Source: Flavobacteriales bacterium
Lineage (GTDB): Bacteria > Bacteroidota > Bacteroidia > Flavobacteriales > UBA7312
Length of the DNA stretch: 64,000 nucleotides
Assembly: GCA_029248105.1 (NCBI GenBank)
Contig: JAQWJZ010000030.1
Location: 124,001 to 188,000, forward strand
Reading direction: 5' to 3'
This document shows, in pieces, positions 36,742 through 45,598 of the stretch. Numbering within the stretch: the stretch's first letter is position 1; the number at the start of each line of letters is the position of its first letter. The position numbers and the translations under genes were made by a program. Below the pieces are notes generated by a model, which worked only from the letters and a program-made list of their open reading frames with translations, made no database searches and was not told the origin of the DNA.

Positions 36742-37734
36742 ATGAAAAACATCTTATTAATTCTTCTTTTTTGTCAACAACTGTATGCACAAAACACCAT
36801 TAAAAATTTAGTTTTTGAAGGTGCAGGAGTGCGTGGTATAGCTTATGCAGGAGCTATTAAGGAATTGGAAAACAACAAGCTAATTAGTCAAATAGAAAAA
36901 GTAGGTGGTACTTCGGCAGAAGCTATTACGGCTATGATGTTAGCTCTAGGATATTCTTCAGATGAAATCGGTGAAATTATATCACAAACTAAATTGAATA
37001 AATTTAATAATGGTAAATACTTATTTTTTGGAGGCATATATAGAATGAAAAAACAATTTGGCTGGTATAAAGCCAAACGATTTGATAAATGGCTAACAAC
37101 AATTATAGAGAACAAAACCGCCAATCCGAACATTACTTTTTCAGAACTTAGCCAACAAGGGTACATCGATTTATACGTAACGGCAACTTGCCTAAACAAA
37201 CAAAAATCTCTACTACTTAGTAAAGAAACCTACCCAGCTATGAAAATAAAAGATGCTGTACGTATTTCTATGTCTATACCTCTTTATTTTGAAGCGGTAT
37301 TTATAGATAGTCTAGTAAATGTTTACGAGAAGCCAAAAGAAAACCAAGAACTAGATATTATGGTCGATGGAGGAATAGTCTTAAACTACCCCATTACAAT
37401 ATTCGATAGCATCTCTGAGGGTAAACGAATTATTAACCCAAATACCTTGGGTTTCAAAATAGAAAGAGCCGAACAAATACAATACGACAACAAGCACCAA
37501 GTGCTTGCTCCAATGGCAATACATCAACTCGATGATTATGTATCGGCTTTGAATAACTATGTTATTGAAAACCTAAATAATAAAGGGCTCAAGCAAGAAG
37601 ATTGGAATCGTACAGTATTTATATCTTCTGAAGGCATTTCGCCCAAGATTAAAGAACTTAAAAAGGAAGAAAAACAAAAACTAATAGACAGCGGCAGACA
37701 TTATAGCCAAAACTATTTGAATAGTTTTCATTAG
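36742..37734 (+). CDS. Patatin-like phospholipase
   Basis: 330 residues. Signal peptide MKNILLILLFCQQLYAQ, so exported. Patatin fold: oxyanion loop FEGAGVRGIAYAG, nucleophile elbow GGTSAEA with Ser58, and DGGIVLNYP with Asp209 of the Ser-Asp dyad. The elbow residue after the nucleophile (GxSxG) is Glu60 instead of Gly, which may impair the tight turn; otherwise the active site is intact. Such enzymes hydrolyse phospholipids or lipid esters. No T9SS tail or membrane anchor is seen. Confidence 0.88.
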   Translation: MKNILLILLFCQQLYAQNTIKNLVFEGAGVRGIAYAGAIKELENNKLISQIEKVGGTSAEAITAMMLALGYSSDEIGEIISQTKLNKFNNGKYLFFGGIYRMKKQFGWYKAKRFDKWLTTIIENKTANPNITFSELSQQGYIDLYVTATCLNKQKSLLLSKETYPAMKIKDAVRISMSIPLYFEAVFIDSLVNVYEKPKENQELDIMVDGGIVLNYPITIFDSISEGKRIINPNTLGFKIERAEQIQYDNKHQVLAPMAIHQLDDYVSALNNYVIENLNNKGLKQEDWNRTVFISSEGISPKIKELKKEEKQKLIDSGRHYSQNYLNSFH

Positions 37735-37738
37735 TTTC

Positions 37739-37746
37739 TATATTTG
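37739..37746 (+). promoter_or_regulatory. Candidate -7 box for the first small outer-membrane protein
   Basis: TATATTTG, 22 nt before the ATG at 37769. Confidence 0.45.
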
Positions 37747-37768
37747 AATCATCTTAAAGCAAACTACT

Positions 37769-38341
37769 ATGAAAAAACTATTCCTAATCGTCCTATTATT
37801 TTCTGCTATTATATGCTTCGCTCAACAGAAAAAAGAGGCTAAAAATGAAGTTACTATAAGTCCGGTGTCTATTTTTTTTGTGAAACCGACAATAACTTAT
37901 GAAAGGCTTTTTAAAGATGGTGTTCATTCTGTTGGAATAGATTTAGGAATGCATTTTGGAGAAAATACTGATAAGAATAGAATAAAAATTATGGATCATG
38001 ATATTTTTGAAAAAAATATTATTAGACCATTTTACCGCTTGTATTTTGGCGAGAATTACAACAAAATTTATTTTGAAAGTCATCTCAGTTTTGATAAGCT
38101 TTACTACCACAACCCTTATCACTACAACTTTTATGATGATCCAATAAGATTAGATTCAGCATTCAATAAAATCGGATTAGGGTTTAATATTGGATACAAA
38201 AAAGTTTCTACTAAAAACTTTGTTTTTCAATTGAAAACTGGAGTTTCAAAAGATTTTAAAAATAAATATTCATCTGGATTTCATTCAGTTAACCTAAGCT
38301 ATCGATTCACAGCATTACTTTCTATAGGAAAACGTTTCTAA
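37769..38341 (+). CDS. Small secreted beta-barrel-like protein, paralogue 1
   Basis: 190 residues. Signal peptide MKKLFLIVLLFSAIICFAQ. The body is beta-rich: NEVTISPVSIFFVKPTITYE, SVGIDLGMHFGEN, IIRPFYRLYFGENYNKIYFE, KIGLGFNIGYKK and ends LLSIGKRF with a terminal Phe. It resembles small DUF3575-like outer-membrane barrels. It is followed 26 nt later by a paralogue with the same order of motifs, so the pair arose by tandem duplication. Function unknown. Confidence 0.78.
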   Translation: MKKLFLIVLLFSAIICFAQQKKEAKNEVTISPVSIFFVKPTITYERLFKDGVHSVGIDLGMHFGENTDKNRIKIMDHDIFEKNIIRPFYRLYFGENYNKIYFESHLSFDKLYYHNPYHYNFYDDPIRLDSAFNKIGLGFNIGYKKVSTKNFVFQLKTGVSKDFKNKYSSGFHSVNLSYRFTALLSIGKRF

Positions 38342-38367
38342 ACCAATAACATTAAAGCCATTTGATT

Positions 38368-38916
38368 ATGAAAAAAATATTATTAATAAGCCTTATATTA
38401 TCTAGTATTTCGGCATACTCTCAAAAAAATGAGATTTCAATAAACCCACTTAACATACTATATAAAAGACCTGTTATAAGCTACGAAAGGCTTTTAAATA
38501 ATAATCATTCTGTTGGTATAAATATTGGCAATTATTTTGGAAATGAAAAATATGAATATACACTTGTAAGTCCACAATACTATTATAAACAAATTATTCG
38601 ACCTTATCATAGAGTGTATTTTGGAAAAACCCATTCAACTTTTTATATTGAAACACATCTAAATTTCGACCTTTTTTATATATACAAAGATGAAATTTAT
38701 CTACCTCTTCAATTTCGTAAAAAATTTCGTAAAACAGGATTAGGCGTAGCCTTTGGCTATAAATATCTAAACAGTAAAAACTATTTTATCCAAATTATGA
38801 GTGGTCTATCAAAAGACTTTAACAATAAAGATGTTTATGAAAATTTTCAAGGTAATTTAGGCTATCCTATGAGTATCGACTTCATTGGAGGTATTACTAT
38901 CGGCAAACGTTTTTAA
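38368..38916 (+). CDS. Small secreted beta-barrel-like protein, paralogue 2
   Basis: 182 residues from ATG 38368 (a TTG two codons earlier is less likely). Signal peptide [19 protein letters not shown]. Motifs parallel paralogue 1: [65 protein letters not shown] and the end GGITIGKRF. Considerable divergence indicates an old duplication. The stop shares a TTAA with the convergent symporter gene. Confidence 0.78.
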   Translation: MKKILLISLILSSISAYSQKNEISINPLNILYKRPVISYERLLNNNHSVGINIGNYFGNEKYEYTLVSPQYYYKQIIRPYHRVYFGKTHSTFYIETHLNFDLFYIYKDEIYLPLQFRKKFRKTGLGVAFGYKYLNSKNYFIQIMSGLSKDFNNKDVYENFQGNLGYPMSIDFIGGITIGKRF

Positions 38917-40325
38917 GCTCTTTTAATTAATAGACACAACCCTAAGAACGTAATCCCTCCATTGACCATCAGTAATTCGAAGCCAAAAGGAATATACAAC
39001 TGTAAGACATAGGCTATTACAGGAGATAAAACAGCCACAATAGGCACTGCCCTATCTTTAATATTCCATTTTGTGAAAATACCAAAAGCAAACAGTCCCA
39101 ACAAAGGTCCATAGGTATAACCTGCAACCTTAAAGAGAGCCGAAATAACACTATCGTCGTTAATAGCTTTAAAAATGAGTATAGCCACTACCAACAATAA
39201 AGAAAAGCCCACATGTACCCATTTCCTAGTTTGCACTTGTTGTCTGTCTTCTTTCTGCTCAATATTTAAGAAATCAATACAAAAGGAGGTTGTCAAAGAA
39301 GTTAACGCAGAGTCGGCACTAGAATAAGCGGCAGCTATTAAGCCCAGTATAAAGAAGATACCAACCCCTAAACCTAAATCGGCTTTTAAAGCGACTAGAG
39401 GGAATAAATCATCGCCTTTGCTAATGTCCATACCTATTTGTTCGGCATAGAGATACAATAAAGCCCCTAAAGCCAAGAAAAAAATATTCGCAACGATTAG
39501 CACCACACTAAAGGAATACATATTCTTTTTAGCGTCCGACAAACTCCTACAAGATAGGTTCTTTTGCATCATATCTTGATCTAAGCCCGTCATTACAATA
39601 GCCAAAAAAGCACCCGAAAGGAATTGTTTTAAAAAGTGCTGTTTGCCCTCCCAAAAGAATATCTGAGAGTAATCGCTCTGTCTAATCGTTTGAGTCAAAT
39701 CCAACAAACCTAAATCCATTTTATCAGAAATCAGCCATATACTCACCCCTACTGCCAAAAGCATAAATAGAGTCTGTAGAGTGTCTGTCCATATAATGGT
39801 TTTGATACCACTTCTAAAAGTGTAAATCCAGATAAGTACAATAGTTAATGATACCGTCAGCCAAAAAGGCACATTCCAAGCATCAAAAATGGCTATTTGC
39901 ATAACGTTAGCCACCAAATACAAACGAAAAGATGCACCTATAGTTCTAGAAAGTAAGAAGAAAAAAGCCCCTGTCTTATGCGTACTTGCACCAAACCTAT
40001 CGCCCAGATAAGCATAAATAGAGGTTAAGTTCATGCGGTAATAAATGGGCATTAAAACGTTGGCTATGACAAAATATCCTGCCGTCATACCCAAAATCAT
40101 CTGCATATAACTGAATTGACTGTCGGCCACCCAGCCCGGAACAGAAATAAAGGTCACCCCAGAGAGTGTTGCCCCTATCATTCCGAAAGAAACAATGTAC
40201 CAAGGCGACTGTTTGTTGCCTAAGAAAAAAGCATCGTTGCTATCGCTTTTACCTGTAAAATAGGAAATGAGAATAAGCACAATAAAATAAGCTGCAACGA
40301 TAGAAAGTATAAGAATAGGTGTCAT
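38913..40325 (-). CDS. Sodium:solute symporter (SSS family)
   Basis: 470 residues and about 13 membrane helices. Family features: [20 protein letters not shown] at the first loop, [20 protein letters not shown] with the Na+-site helix, the [20 protein letters not shown] segment, [16 protein letters not shown] and [19 protein letters not shown]-type helix VIGL ([18 protein letters not shown]). SSS transporters take up sugars, amino acids, vitamins or sialic acid with Na+; the substrate is not evident. Located next to recR with a 4-nt gap but likely independent. Confidence 0.92.
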   Translation of the reverse strand: MTPILILSIVAAYFIVLILISYFTGKSDSNDAFFLGNKQSPWYIVSFGMIGATLSGVTFISVPGWVADSQFSYMQMILGMTAGYFVIANVLMPIYYRMNLTSIYAYLGDRFGASTHKTGAFFFLLSRTIGASFRLYLVANVMQIAIFDAWNVPFWLTVSLTIVLIWIYTFRSGIKTIIWTDTLQTLFMLLAVGVSIWLISDKMDLGLLDLTQTIRQSDYSQIFFWEGKQHFLKQFLSGAFLAIVMTGLDQDMMQKNLSCRSLSDAKKNMYSFSVVLIVANIFFLALGALLYLYAEQIGMDISKGDDLFPLVALKADLGLGVGIFFILGLIAAAYSSADSALTSLTTSFCIDFLNIEQKEDRQQVQTRKWVHVGFSLLLVVAILIFKAINDDSVISALFKVAGYTYGPLLGLFAFGIFTKWNIKDRAVPIVAVLSPVIAYVLQLYIPFGFELLMVNGGITFLGLCLLIKRA

Positions 40326-40329
40326 ATCT

Positions 40330-40944
40330 TTAAGCTAGAGAGTTTTCGTAAGGTGTTCTATTGACTATGGAACGACCAAGAGTCACTTCATCGGCATATT
40401 CAAGCTCGTCTCCTACTGAAATACCACGAGCAATAACACTCATTTTGACATCGTATTCCTTCAATCGTTTAAAGAGGTAAAAATTAGTAGTATCCCCTTC
40501 CATAGTTGTACTCAATGCCATTATAACCTCTTTGACCTTGCCACTAGCCACTTTAGTAATCAAAGTTTCTATATTGAGGTCGGCTGGTCCTATGCCGTCC
40601 ATAGGAGAAATGATTCCTCCCAAAACATGGTATTTACCCTTAAACTGATGTGTGTTTTCAATAGCCATTACGTCACGTATATCTTCAACAACACACAAAA
40701 TACTATCTTCACGATTGGGATTGGAACACAACTCACACAACTCTATATCTGAAATGTTATGGCAAGATTTACAATAAGAAATTTTACTTCTCAGATCGAT
40801 AAAAGCCTCACCAAAATCACGTACTTCATCTTTATCCATTTTCAAAAGATGTAAAGCCAAACGCATAGCCGATTTACGGCCTATGCCTGGTAACTTGGCA
40901 AACTGTTCTACTGCATCTTGTATCAGTTTAGAGGAAAAGTTCAT
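40330..40944 (-). CDS. recR: Recombination protein RecR
   Basis: 204 residues from ATG 40944; the longer open frame reads through the promoter. N-terminal helix-hairpin-helix [20 protein letters not shown], zinc finger [16 protein letters not shown] (C-x2-C-x9-C-x2-C), Toprim domain [15 protein letters not shown] and a C-terminal Walker-like [12 protein letters not shown]. RecR loads RecA with RecO at gaps. A -7 box TATTTTTG sits 4 nt upstream. Confidence 0.95.
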   Translation of the reverse strand: MNFSSKLIQDAVEQFAKLPGIGRKSAMRLALHLLKMDKDEVRDFGEAFIDLRSKISYCKSCHNISDIELCELCSNPNREDSILCVVEDIRDVMAIENTHQFKGKYHVLGGIISPMDGIGPADLNIETLITKVASGKVKEVIMALSTTMEGDTTNFYLFKRLKEYDVKMSVIARGISVGDELEYADEVTLGRSIVNRTPYENSLA

Positions 40945-40948
40945 AAAA

Positions 40949-40956
40949 CAAAAATA
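40949..40956 (-). promoter_or_regulatory. Candidate -7 box of recR
   Basis: TATTTTTG on the minus strand, 4 nt from the recR ATG; consistent with a leaderless transcript. Confidence 0.5.
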
Positions 40957-41034
40957 AGAGAAACAATGTAAAAAATAATGATATTGATTTAGAGTTATTG
41001 ACAAAGAGCAATCCTTGTAATTCAACTTAAATTC

Positions 41035-41042
41035 TATCTTTG
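41035..41042 (+). promoter_or_regulatory. Candidate -7 box of the glycosyltransferase gene
   Basis: TATCTTTG, with TTG at 41015-41017 as a possible -33 element (17-nt spacer), 5 nt before the ATG at 41048. The divergent recR box is 80 bp away. Confidence 0.55.
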
Positions 41043-41047
41043 CGACT

Positions 41048-41911
41048 ATGCAATTGTCGGTTATCATTGTTAATTATAATGTCAAAAATCTCCTCAGAGA
41101 TTGTTTGTTAAGTGTGCAAAAGGCAGCACTCAAGCTAGACACAGAAATAATTGTGGTAGACAATGCTTCTAGTGATGGGTCTGTAAAAATGCTTCAAGAA
41201 GAATTTAAAGGCGTTAAACTCATTGCTAACTCTAAAAATGTTGGTTTTTCTACTGCCAACAATCAAGGTATTGCTCAAGCTAAAGGACAATATATTTTAA
41301 TCCTCAACCCTGACACCCTAGTTTACGAACAGACTTTTAACGATTGCATGAAATTCTGCTCTGAAAACACCAACTGTGGCGGTATTGGTGTTCAGATGCT
41401 AGATGCAAATTCTAATTTCCTCAAAGAATCCAAACGAGGCTTTCCTACCCCTAAAGATTCTTTGTTAAGGTTGAGCTTTCTCAATCGCTTATTTCCCAAA
41501 TCAGCCTATTTCAATGGTTATTATCTTGGTCATTTGAATAAAGATGAAAATCATAAAGTCGATGTGTTGGCTGGGGCTTTCATCTGGATTAAGAAATCCA
41601 TAGTTGATGAAGTAAATGGCTTAGATGAGCAATTCTTTATGTACGGCGAAGACATCGACTTCTCTTACCGCATACAACAAGCTGGATATGACAATTATTA
41701 TCTAGGGACTATTTCTATTTTACATTACAAAGGAGAAAGCACCGATACTTACAGTTTTAAATATATCGAACGCTTTTATGGTGCTATGAAAATTTTCTCT
41801 AAAAAGCATTACCCCTATTCTTATCCACTTTATCATTTGGGAATCAATACCTTAATAATTCTACACGGTGTTTTTAATTATTTTAGAAGATTACTTCTTA
41901 AAAAAGGGTGA
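41048..41911 (+). CDS. Glycosyltransferase family 2
   Basis: 287 residues. GT-A fold: [56 protein letters not shown], the metal-binding [27 protein letters not shown] and [17 protein letters not shown] with the acceptor-side acid. The pattern is that of rhamnosyl- or similar sugar transferases for surface polysaccharide. It may be amphipathic at the C-terminus ([15 protein letters not shown]), suggesting membrane association. No polysaccharide cluster is adjacent. Confidence 0.9.
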   Translation: MQLSVIIVNYNVKNLLRDCLLSVQKAALKLDTEIIVVDNASSDGSVKMLQEEFKGVKLIANSKNVGFSTANNQGIAQAKGQYILILNPDTLVYEQTFNDCMKFCSENTNCGGIGVQMLDANSNFLKESKRGFPTPKDSLLRLSFLNRLFPKSAYFNGYYLGHLNKDENHKVDVLAGAFIWIKKSIVDEVNGLDEQFFMYGEDIDFSYRIQQAGYDNYYLGTISILHYKGESTDTYSFKYIERFYGAMKIFSKKHYPYSYPLYHLGINTLIILHGVFNYFRRLLLKKG

Positions 41912-41964
41912 TGATTAAGTGATATATTTTACTAATTTAGCCACACAAACTAACACACTTTTAA

Positions 41965-43290
41965 ATGGCAAAAATCGAGTTAATAATGCCGAAAATGGGC
42001 GAAAGTGTAGCAGAAGCTACTATCATCAGTTGGCATAAAGAAGTAGGCGAAACCATTGAAATGGATGAAACCATTGTTGAGATTGCAACCGACAAAGTCG
42101 ATTCAGAAGTGCCATCTTCTCTAGAAGGTGTGTTGGTAGAAAAACTTTTTGATGTCGATGCTGTCGTGAAAGTTGGTGAGCCTTTTGCTATTATTGAAAC
42201 TTCTGCTGAGGAAAGTAATGAACCAGCCACTCAAGAAAAAATGCCAGAAAGCCCTGCTTCTACTCCAGAAGTAGCCCAGAAGATAGAAGAAGAGATTGCC
42301 CAAGTCAAAGAAAGTGTACAAAAAATAGAAAATAAAGGTGAACGTTTTTATTCTCCACTGGTACGTTCTATTGCTAGTGAGGAAGGGTTAAGCATTGCTG
42401 ATCTTGATCAAATTACTGGTAGCGGGAAAGATGGAAGAGTTACTAAAACCGATTTGTTGGACTACCTACAAAACAAAGGCACGTCAGCACCTACTGTTGA
42501 AGCTCCAAAAGTACCAACACCATCCCCTACTCCAACACCAAAAGCAGCAACAAGCACACCACCCAAAGTGAGTATGAGTGGCGATAAAGAAATTGTTGAA
42601 ATGGACCGTATGAGAAAGCTCATTGCAGACCATATGATTATGTCCAAGCAAACCTCTCCACACGTTACTTCCTTTGTAGAAGCTGACGTTACAACTCTTG
42701 TAAATTGGAGAAACAGAATCAAAGACGACTTCAAAAAACGTGAAGGACAGAACATTACCTTTACACCTATCTTTATAGAAGCAGTAGCCAAAGCCATTAA
42801 AGATTTTCCTATGATAAACGTATCGGTAGATGGTACAAATATCGTAGTTCATAAAGATATCAATATTGGTATGGCGGCAGCCCTACCCTCAGGTAATTTG
42901 ATTGTCCCTGTGGTCAAAGGTGCTGACCAGATGAATTTAATGGGCATTACCAAAACGGTTAACGATTTGGCAAACAGAGCACGTAACAACCAACTGAAAC
43001 CTGATGAAATACAAGGCGGTACTTTTACCCTGACTAATGTCGGTTCTTTTGGTAATGTTATGGGTACGCCAATTATTAATCAGCCTCAAGTAGCCATTAT
43101 GGCGGTTGGTGCAATAAAGAAGAAACCAGCAGTTATAGAAACACCTCACGGCGATTTAATAGGAATACGTCATATGATGTTCTTATCCCTATCTTACGAC
43201 CATAGAGTAGTTGATGGTGCACTAGGTGGCAGTTTTCTTAGAAAAGTAGCCGATTACCTTGAACAATTTGACGATAACACTAGCATTTAA
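41965..43290 (+). CDS. 2-oxo acid dehydrogenase complex E2 (dihydrolipoamide acyltransferase)
   Basis: 441 residues. One lipoyl domain with lipoate on Lys44 (IVEIATDKVDSEVPS), a Pro/Ala-rich linker, an E1/E3-binding domain (YSPLVRSIASEEGLSIADLD), a second linker, and the acyltransferase core ending LSLSYDHRVVDGALGG with HxxxDG. It transfers acyl groups to CoA in a 2-oxo acid dehydrogenase. Sequence favours a branched-chain or 2-oxoglutarate-type E2 over pyruvate-type, but the exact complex is not determinable here, as E1 and E3 are absent. Confidence 0.92.
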   Translation: MAKIELIMPKMGESVAEATIISWHKEVGETIEMDETIVEIATDKVDSEVPSSLEGVLVEKLFDVDAVVKVGEPFAIIETSAEESNEPATQEKMPESPASTPEVAQKIEEEIAQVKESVQKIENKGERFYSPLVRSIASEEGLSIADLDQITGSGKDGRVTKTDLLDYLQNKGTSAPTVEAPKVPTPSPTPTPKAATSTPPKVSMSGDKEIVEMDRMRKLIADHMIMSKQTSPHVTSFVEADVTTLVNWRNRIKDDFKKREGQNITFTPIFIEAVAKAIKDFPMINVSVDGTNIVVHKDINIGMAAALPSGNLIVPVVKGADQMNLMGITKTVNDLANRARNNQLKPDEIQGGTFTLTNVGSFGNVMGTPIINQPQVAIMAVGAIKKKPAVIETPHGDLIGIRHMMFLSLSYDHRVVDGALGGSFLRKVADYLEQFDDNTSI

Positions 43291-43298
43291 AATATCTT

Positions 43299-44063
43299 AT
43301 GGAATTAACACTTAAAAAGCCAATTGTATTTTTCGATTTAGAAACAACAGGTGTGGCTGTTGCCAAAGACAGAATTGTAGAGATATCTATCTATAAAGTA
43401 CACCCTAACGGCAACAAAGAAAGTAAAACATGGTTGGTAAATCCTACCATACCCATTCCTGCAGAAACTACTGCCGTTCATGGAATTGACGATGCTAAAG
43501 TTGCCAACGAGCCTACTTTTAAAGAATTAGCTCATGACATTAAAAACATGATGGAAGGATGCGACCTAGCTGGTTACAATTCTAACCGTTTTGATATCCC
43601 CTTGTTGGCTGAAGAATTCCTGAGAGCTGACTTGGATTTTGACATGAAAAAACGCAAGGCAGTAGATGTGCAAAACATTTTCCACAAAATGGAACAGCGT
43701 ACCCTTTCGGCTGCCTACAAATTCTATTGTGAAAAAGACCTAGAAAACGCCCATAGCGCTGAAGCCGATACACAAGCGACTTATGAAATTCTAACGGCTC
43801 AACTCGATAGATATGATGAATTAGAAAACGATATTGATTTTCTATCTGAATTTTCTACTCGAGGAAAACCTTTTGCTGATATGGCAGGATTCATTGTCTT
43901 TAATGAGGACAACGAAGAATGTTTTTCATTTGGCAAATACAAAGGACAAACCGTTGTTAGTGTATTGCAAACCAATCCGGGCTATTTCTCTTGGATTCAA
44001 CAAGCCGATTTCCCCCTATACACCAAGAAAGTACTGACTCAAATTAAACTCAGAGATTTCTAA
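43299..44063 (+). CDS. 3'-5' exonuclease (DnaQ-like, DEDDh) with C-terminal DUF3820
   Basis: 254 residues. Exonuclease motifs: VFFDLETTGVAVAKDRIVEI (Exo I, D and E), YNSNRFDIPLLAEEF (Exo II) and AHSAEADTQATYEIL (Exo III, H and D). The last 50 residues, FSFGKYKGQTVVSVLQTNPG and YFSWIQQADFP, form a DUF3820-like domain that often accompanies such exonucleases in Bacteroidota. Likely a proofreading or repair-type exonuclease; not the main polymerase III epsilon by itself. Confidence 0.9.
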   Translation: MELTLKKPIVFFDLETTGVAVAKDRIVEISIYKVHPNGNKESKTWLVNPTIPIPAETTAVHGIDDAKVANEPTFKELAHDIKNMMEGCDLAGYNSNRFDIPLLAEEFLRADLDFDMKKRKAVDVQNIFHKMEQRTLSAAYKFYCEKDLENAHSAEADTQATYEILTAQLDRYDELENDIDFLSEFSTRGKPFADMAGFIVFNEDNEECFSFGKYKGQTVVSVLQTNPGYFSWIQQADFPLYTKKVLTQIKLRDF

Positions 44064-44064
44064 A

Positions 44065-44433
44065 ATGGAAGAAAGTTCTAATATTTTTCTACATCTTTTA
44101 ATAGGTCCATTACTGTTAGTATTAAGTCTTATTTTCTTCTATTTCCCTCCTAAAAAAATTAATTTGATTTATGGACACAGGACCACATTATCTATGAAGA
44201 ATCAAGATACTTGGAACGAAGCCAATAAAAGAAGTCCTTATATGATGCTTTTAGTTTCGGCTATTACTTGTATCTTTCAATTGATAGGAATTGTTTTTAA
44301 TATAGCATTTGATAAAACAATTCTTTACGCTACTATTTTTTTAGTCGCTGGATTAATTATTGGAGGAATATTGATAGAACAACAATTGAAAACCATTTTT
44401 GATAAAGACGGCAATAGAAAAAAGCAGGTATGA
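44065..44433 (+). CDS. SdpI family membrane protein
   Basis: 122 residues with three membrane helices (about 8-30, 56-78, 83-103). The loop GHRTTLSMKNQDTWNEANKRS is the SdpI signature. SdpI in Bacillus is an immunity and signalling protein; in Bacteroidota the family is common without an Sdp toxin and its role is unknown. It begins 1 nt after the exonuclease and overlaps the next gene by 4 nt. Confidence 0.87.
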   Translation: MEESSNIFLHLLIGPLLLVLSLIFFYFPPKKINLIYGHRTTLSMKNQDTWNEANKRSPYMMLLVSAITCIFQLIGIVFNIAFDKTILYATIFLVAGLIIGGILIEQQLKTIFDKDGNRKKQV

Positions 44434-45041
44434 AAATCATTTGTATAGGAAGAAATTATGTCAATCACGCCAAAGAATTGGGCAATGCTATCCCTAGTGA
44501 ACCCGTATTCTTTCTCAAGCCAGATACTGCTATTTCGCCCAAAGGTCACCCTTTTTTTATTCCTGATTTCACAAACAATGTGCATTACGAGGTAGAATTA
44601 GTAATTAAAATCAATCGTCTAGGCAAACACATCGAAGAGCAATTTGCTCATAAGTACTACAGTGAGATTGGTCTAGGAATAGACTTTACTGCAAGGGACA
44701 TTCAAGAAGAGGTTAAAGCTAAGGGTTTACCATGGGAAAGAGCCAAAGGTTTTGATGGCTCGGCAGTTATCAGCCGTACATTCATAAACAAAGAAGAATT
44801 GGATATAAACAACATCGGTTTTTCATTAAGTAAAAATGGGGATAACGTTCAAGAAGGCAATTCTAAAGATATGCTCTTTAATTTCGATAAAATCATTGCT
44901 TATATCTCGCAGTTTTACACCCTTAAGATTGGTGACCTTATCTATACAGGAACACCTGCTGGTGTTGGACAAGTAGCAAATGGCGATGTGCTAGAAGGTT
45001 TTATCAGCACTCAAAAGATGTTTGTTGTTAAGGTGAGATGA
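44430..45041 (+). CDS. Fumarylacetoacetate hydrolase family protein
   Basis: 203 residues of the short FAH family (YcgM/FAHD1-like). Motifs: IICIGRNYVNHAKELGN, EPVFFLKPDTAI, HYEVELVIKI (metal Glu residues), IDFTARDIQEEVKAKGLPW, AKGFDGSAVIS and IGDLIYTGTPAGVGQVANGD. FAHD1-like members decarboxylate oxaloacetate or hydrolyse acylpyruvates, one metal per site. It overlaps neighbours by 4 nt on both sides, so it is operonic. Confidence 0.92.
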   Translation: MKIICIGRNYVNHAKELGNAIPSEPVFFLKPDTAISPKGHPFFIPDFTNNVHYEVELVIKINRLGKHIEEQFAHKYYSEIGLGIDFTARDIQEEVKAKGLPWERAKGFDGSAVISRTFINKEELDINNIGFSLSKNGDNVQEGNSKDMLFNFDKIIAYISQFYTLKIGDLIYTGTPAGVGQVANGDVLEGFISTQKMFVVKVR

Positions 45042-45598
45042 AAAAAGAAGCTCTTATCCATGAATTAACTGTTATGCAAAATGCGGCTTTAGTTCATAGA
45101 AATAAGGCTTGTCAATATGTCTTAAATGACAAATCCAATATTCCTTTACTTATTGAACTTACCTTTGAAATAAAGGTCAAATTATCTATTCGAGCCGCTT
45201 GGATTTTAGAACTCGTCTGTAAAGAATCCTTAAATCACATCATTCCTTACCTAGATACCTTTATTCAAAATATGGATAAAGTAAAATTTGATAGTGCCAA
45301 ACGCCCGTGCGCCAAAATAGGCGAACTCATCGCTTTGGATTACGAAAATGACGGCATCATAAAAACTAAGCTCACACCAAAACATAAAGAACAATTGATA
45401 AGTTGTTGTTTTGACTGGATGATAAGCAATGAAAAACTAGCTGTTGACGCCTATGCTATGATGATTTTATACATTTTTGGAAAAGAAATAGATTGGATTC
45501 ATCAAGAATTAAGCAGTATTTTAGAGAATAATATGGCTAATAAAAGTGCTGGATATAGAGCACGAGGTTTGAAACTTTTAAAGCTAATGAAGACTTAA
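45038..45598 (+). CDS. Helical-repeat protein of unknown function
   Basis: 186 residues, no signal peptide. Mostly alpha-helical: LTFEIKVKLSIRAAWILELV, CKESLNHIIPYLDTFIQNM, and MANKSAGYRARGLKLLKLM, suggestive of HEAT-like helical pairs. I do not recognise an enzyme motif; related Bacteroidota proteins are sometimes labelled adenylosuccinate lyase without support, and no such active-site motif is present here. It is translationally coupled to the FAH gene and its stop shares TTAA with the convergent peptidase. Confidence 0.75.
   Translation: MKKEALIHELTVMQNAALVHRNKACQYVLNDKSNIPLLIELTFEIKVKLSIRAAWILELVCKESLNHIIPYLDTFIQNMDKVKFDSAKRPCAKIGELIALDYENDGIIKTKLTPKHKEQLISCCFDWMISNEKLAVDAYAMMILYIFGKEIDWIHQELSSILENNMANKSAGYRARGLKLLKLMKT

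Noticed and set aside
40945-41067. 41-codon N-terminal extension of recR
   Set aside because: It overlaps the divergent promoter; the RecR family begins at the chosen ATG.
42462-42852. Two antisense frames opposite the E2 gene rich in Trp, Cys and Gly
   Set aside because: Composition mirrors the Pro/Thr-rich linker of the E2 on the other strand.
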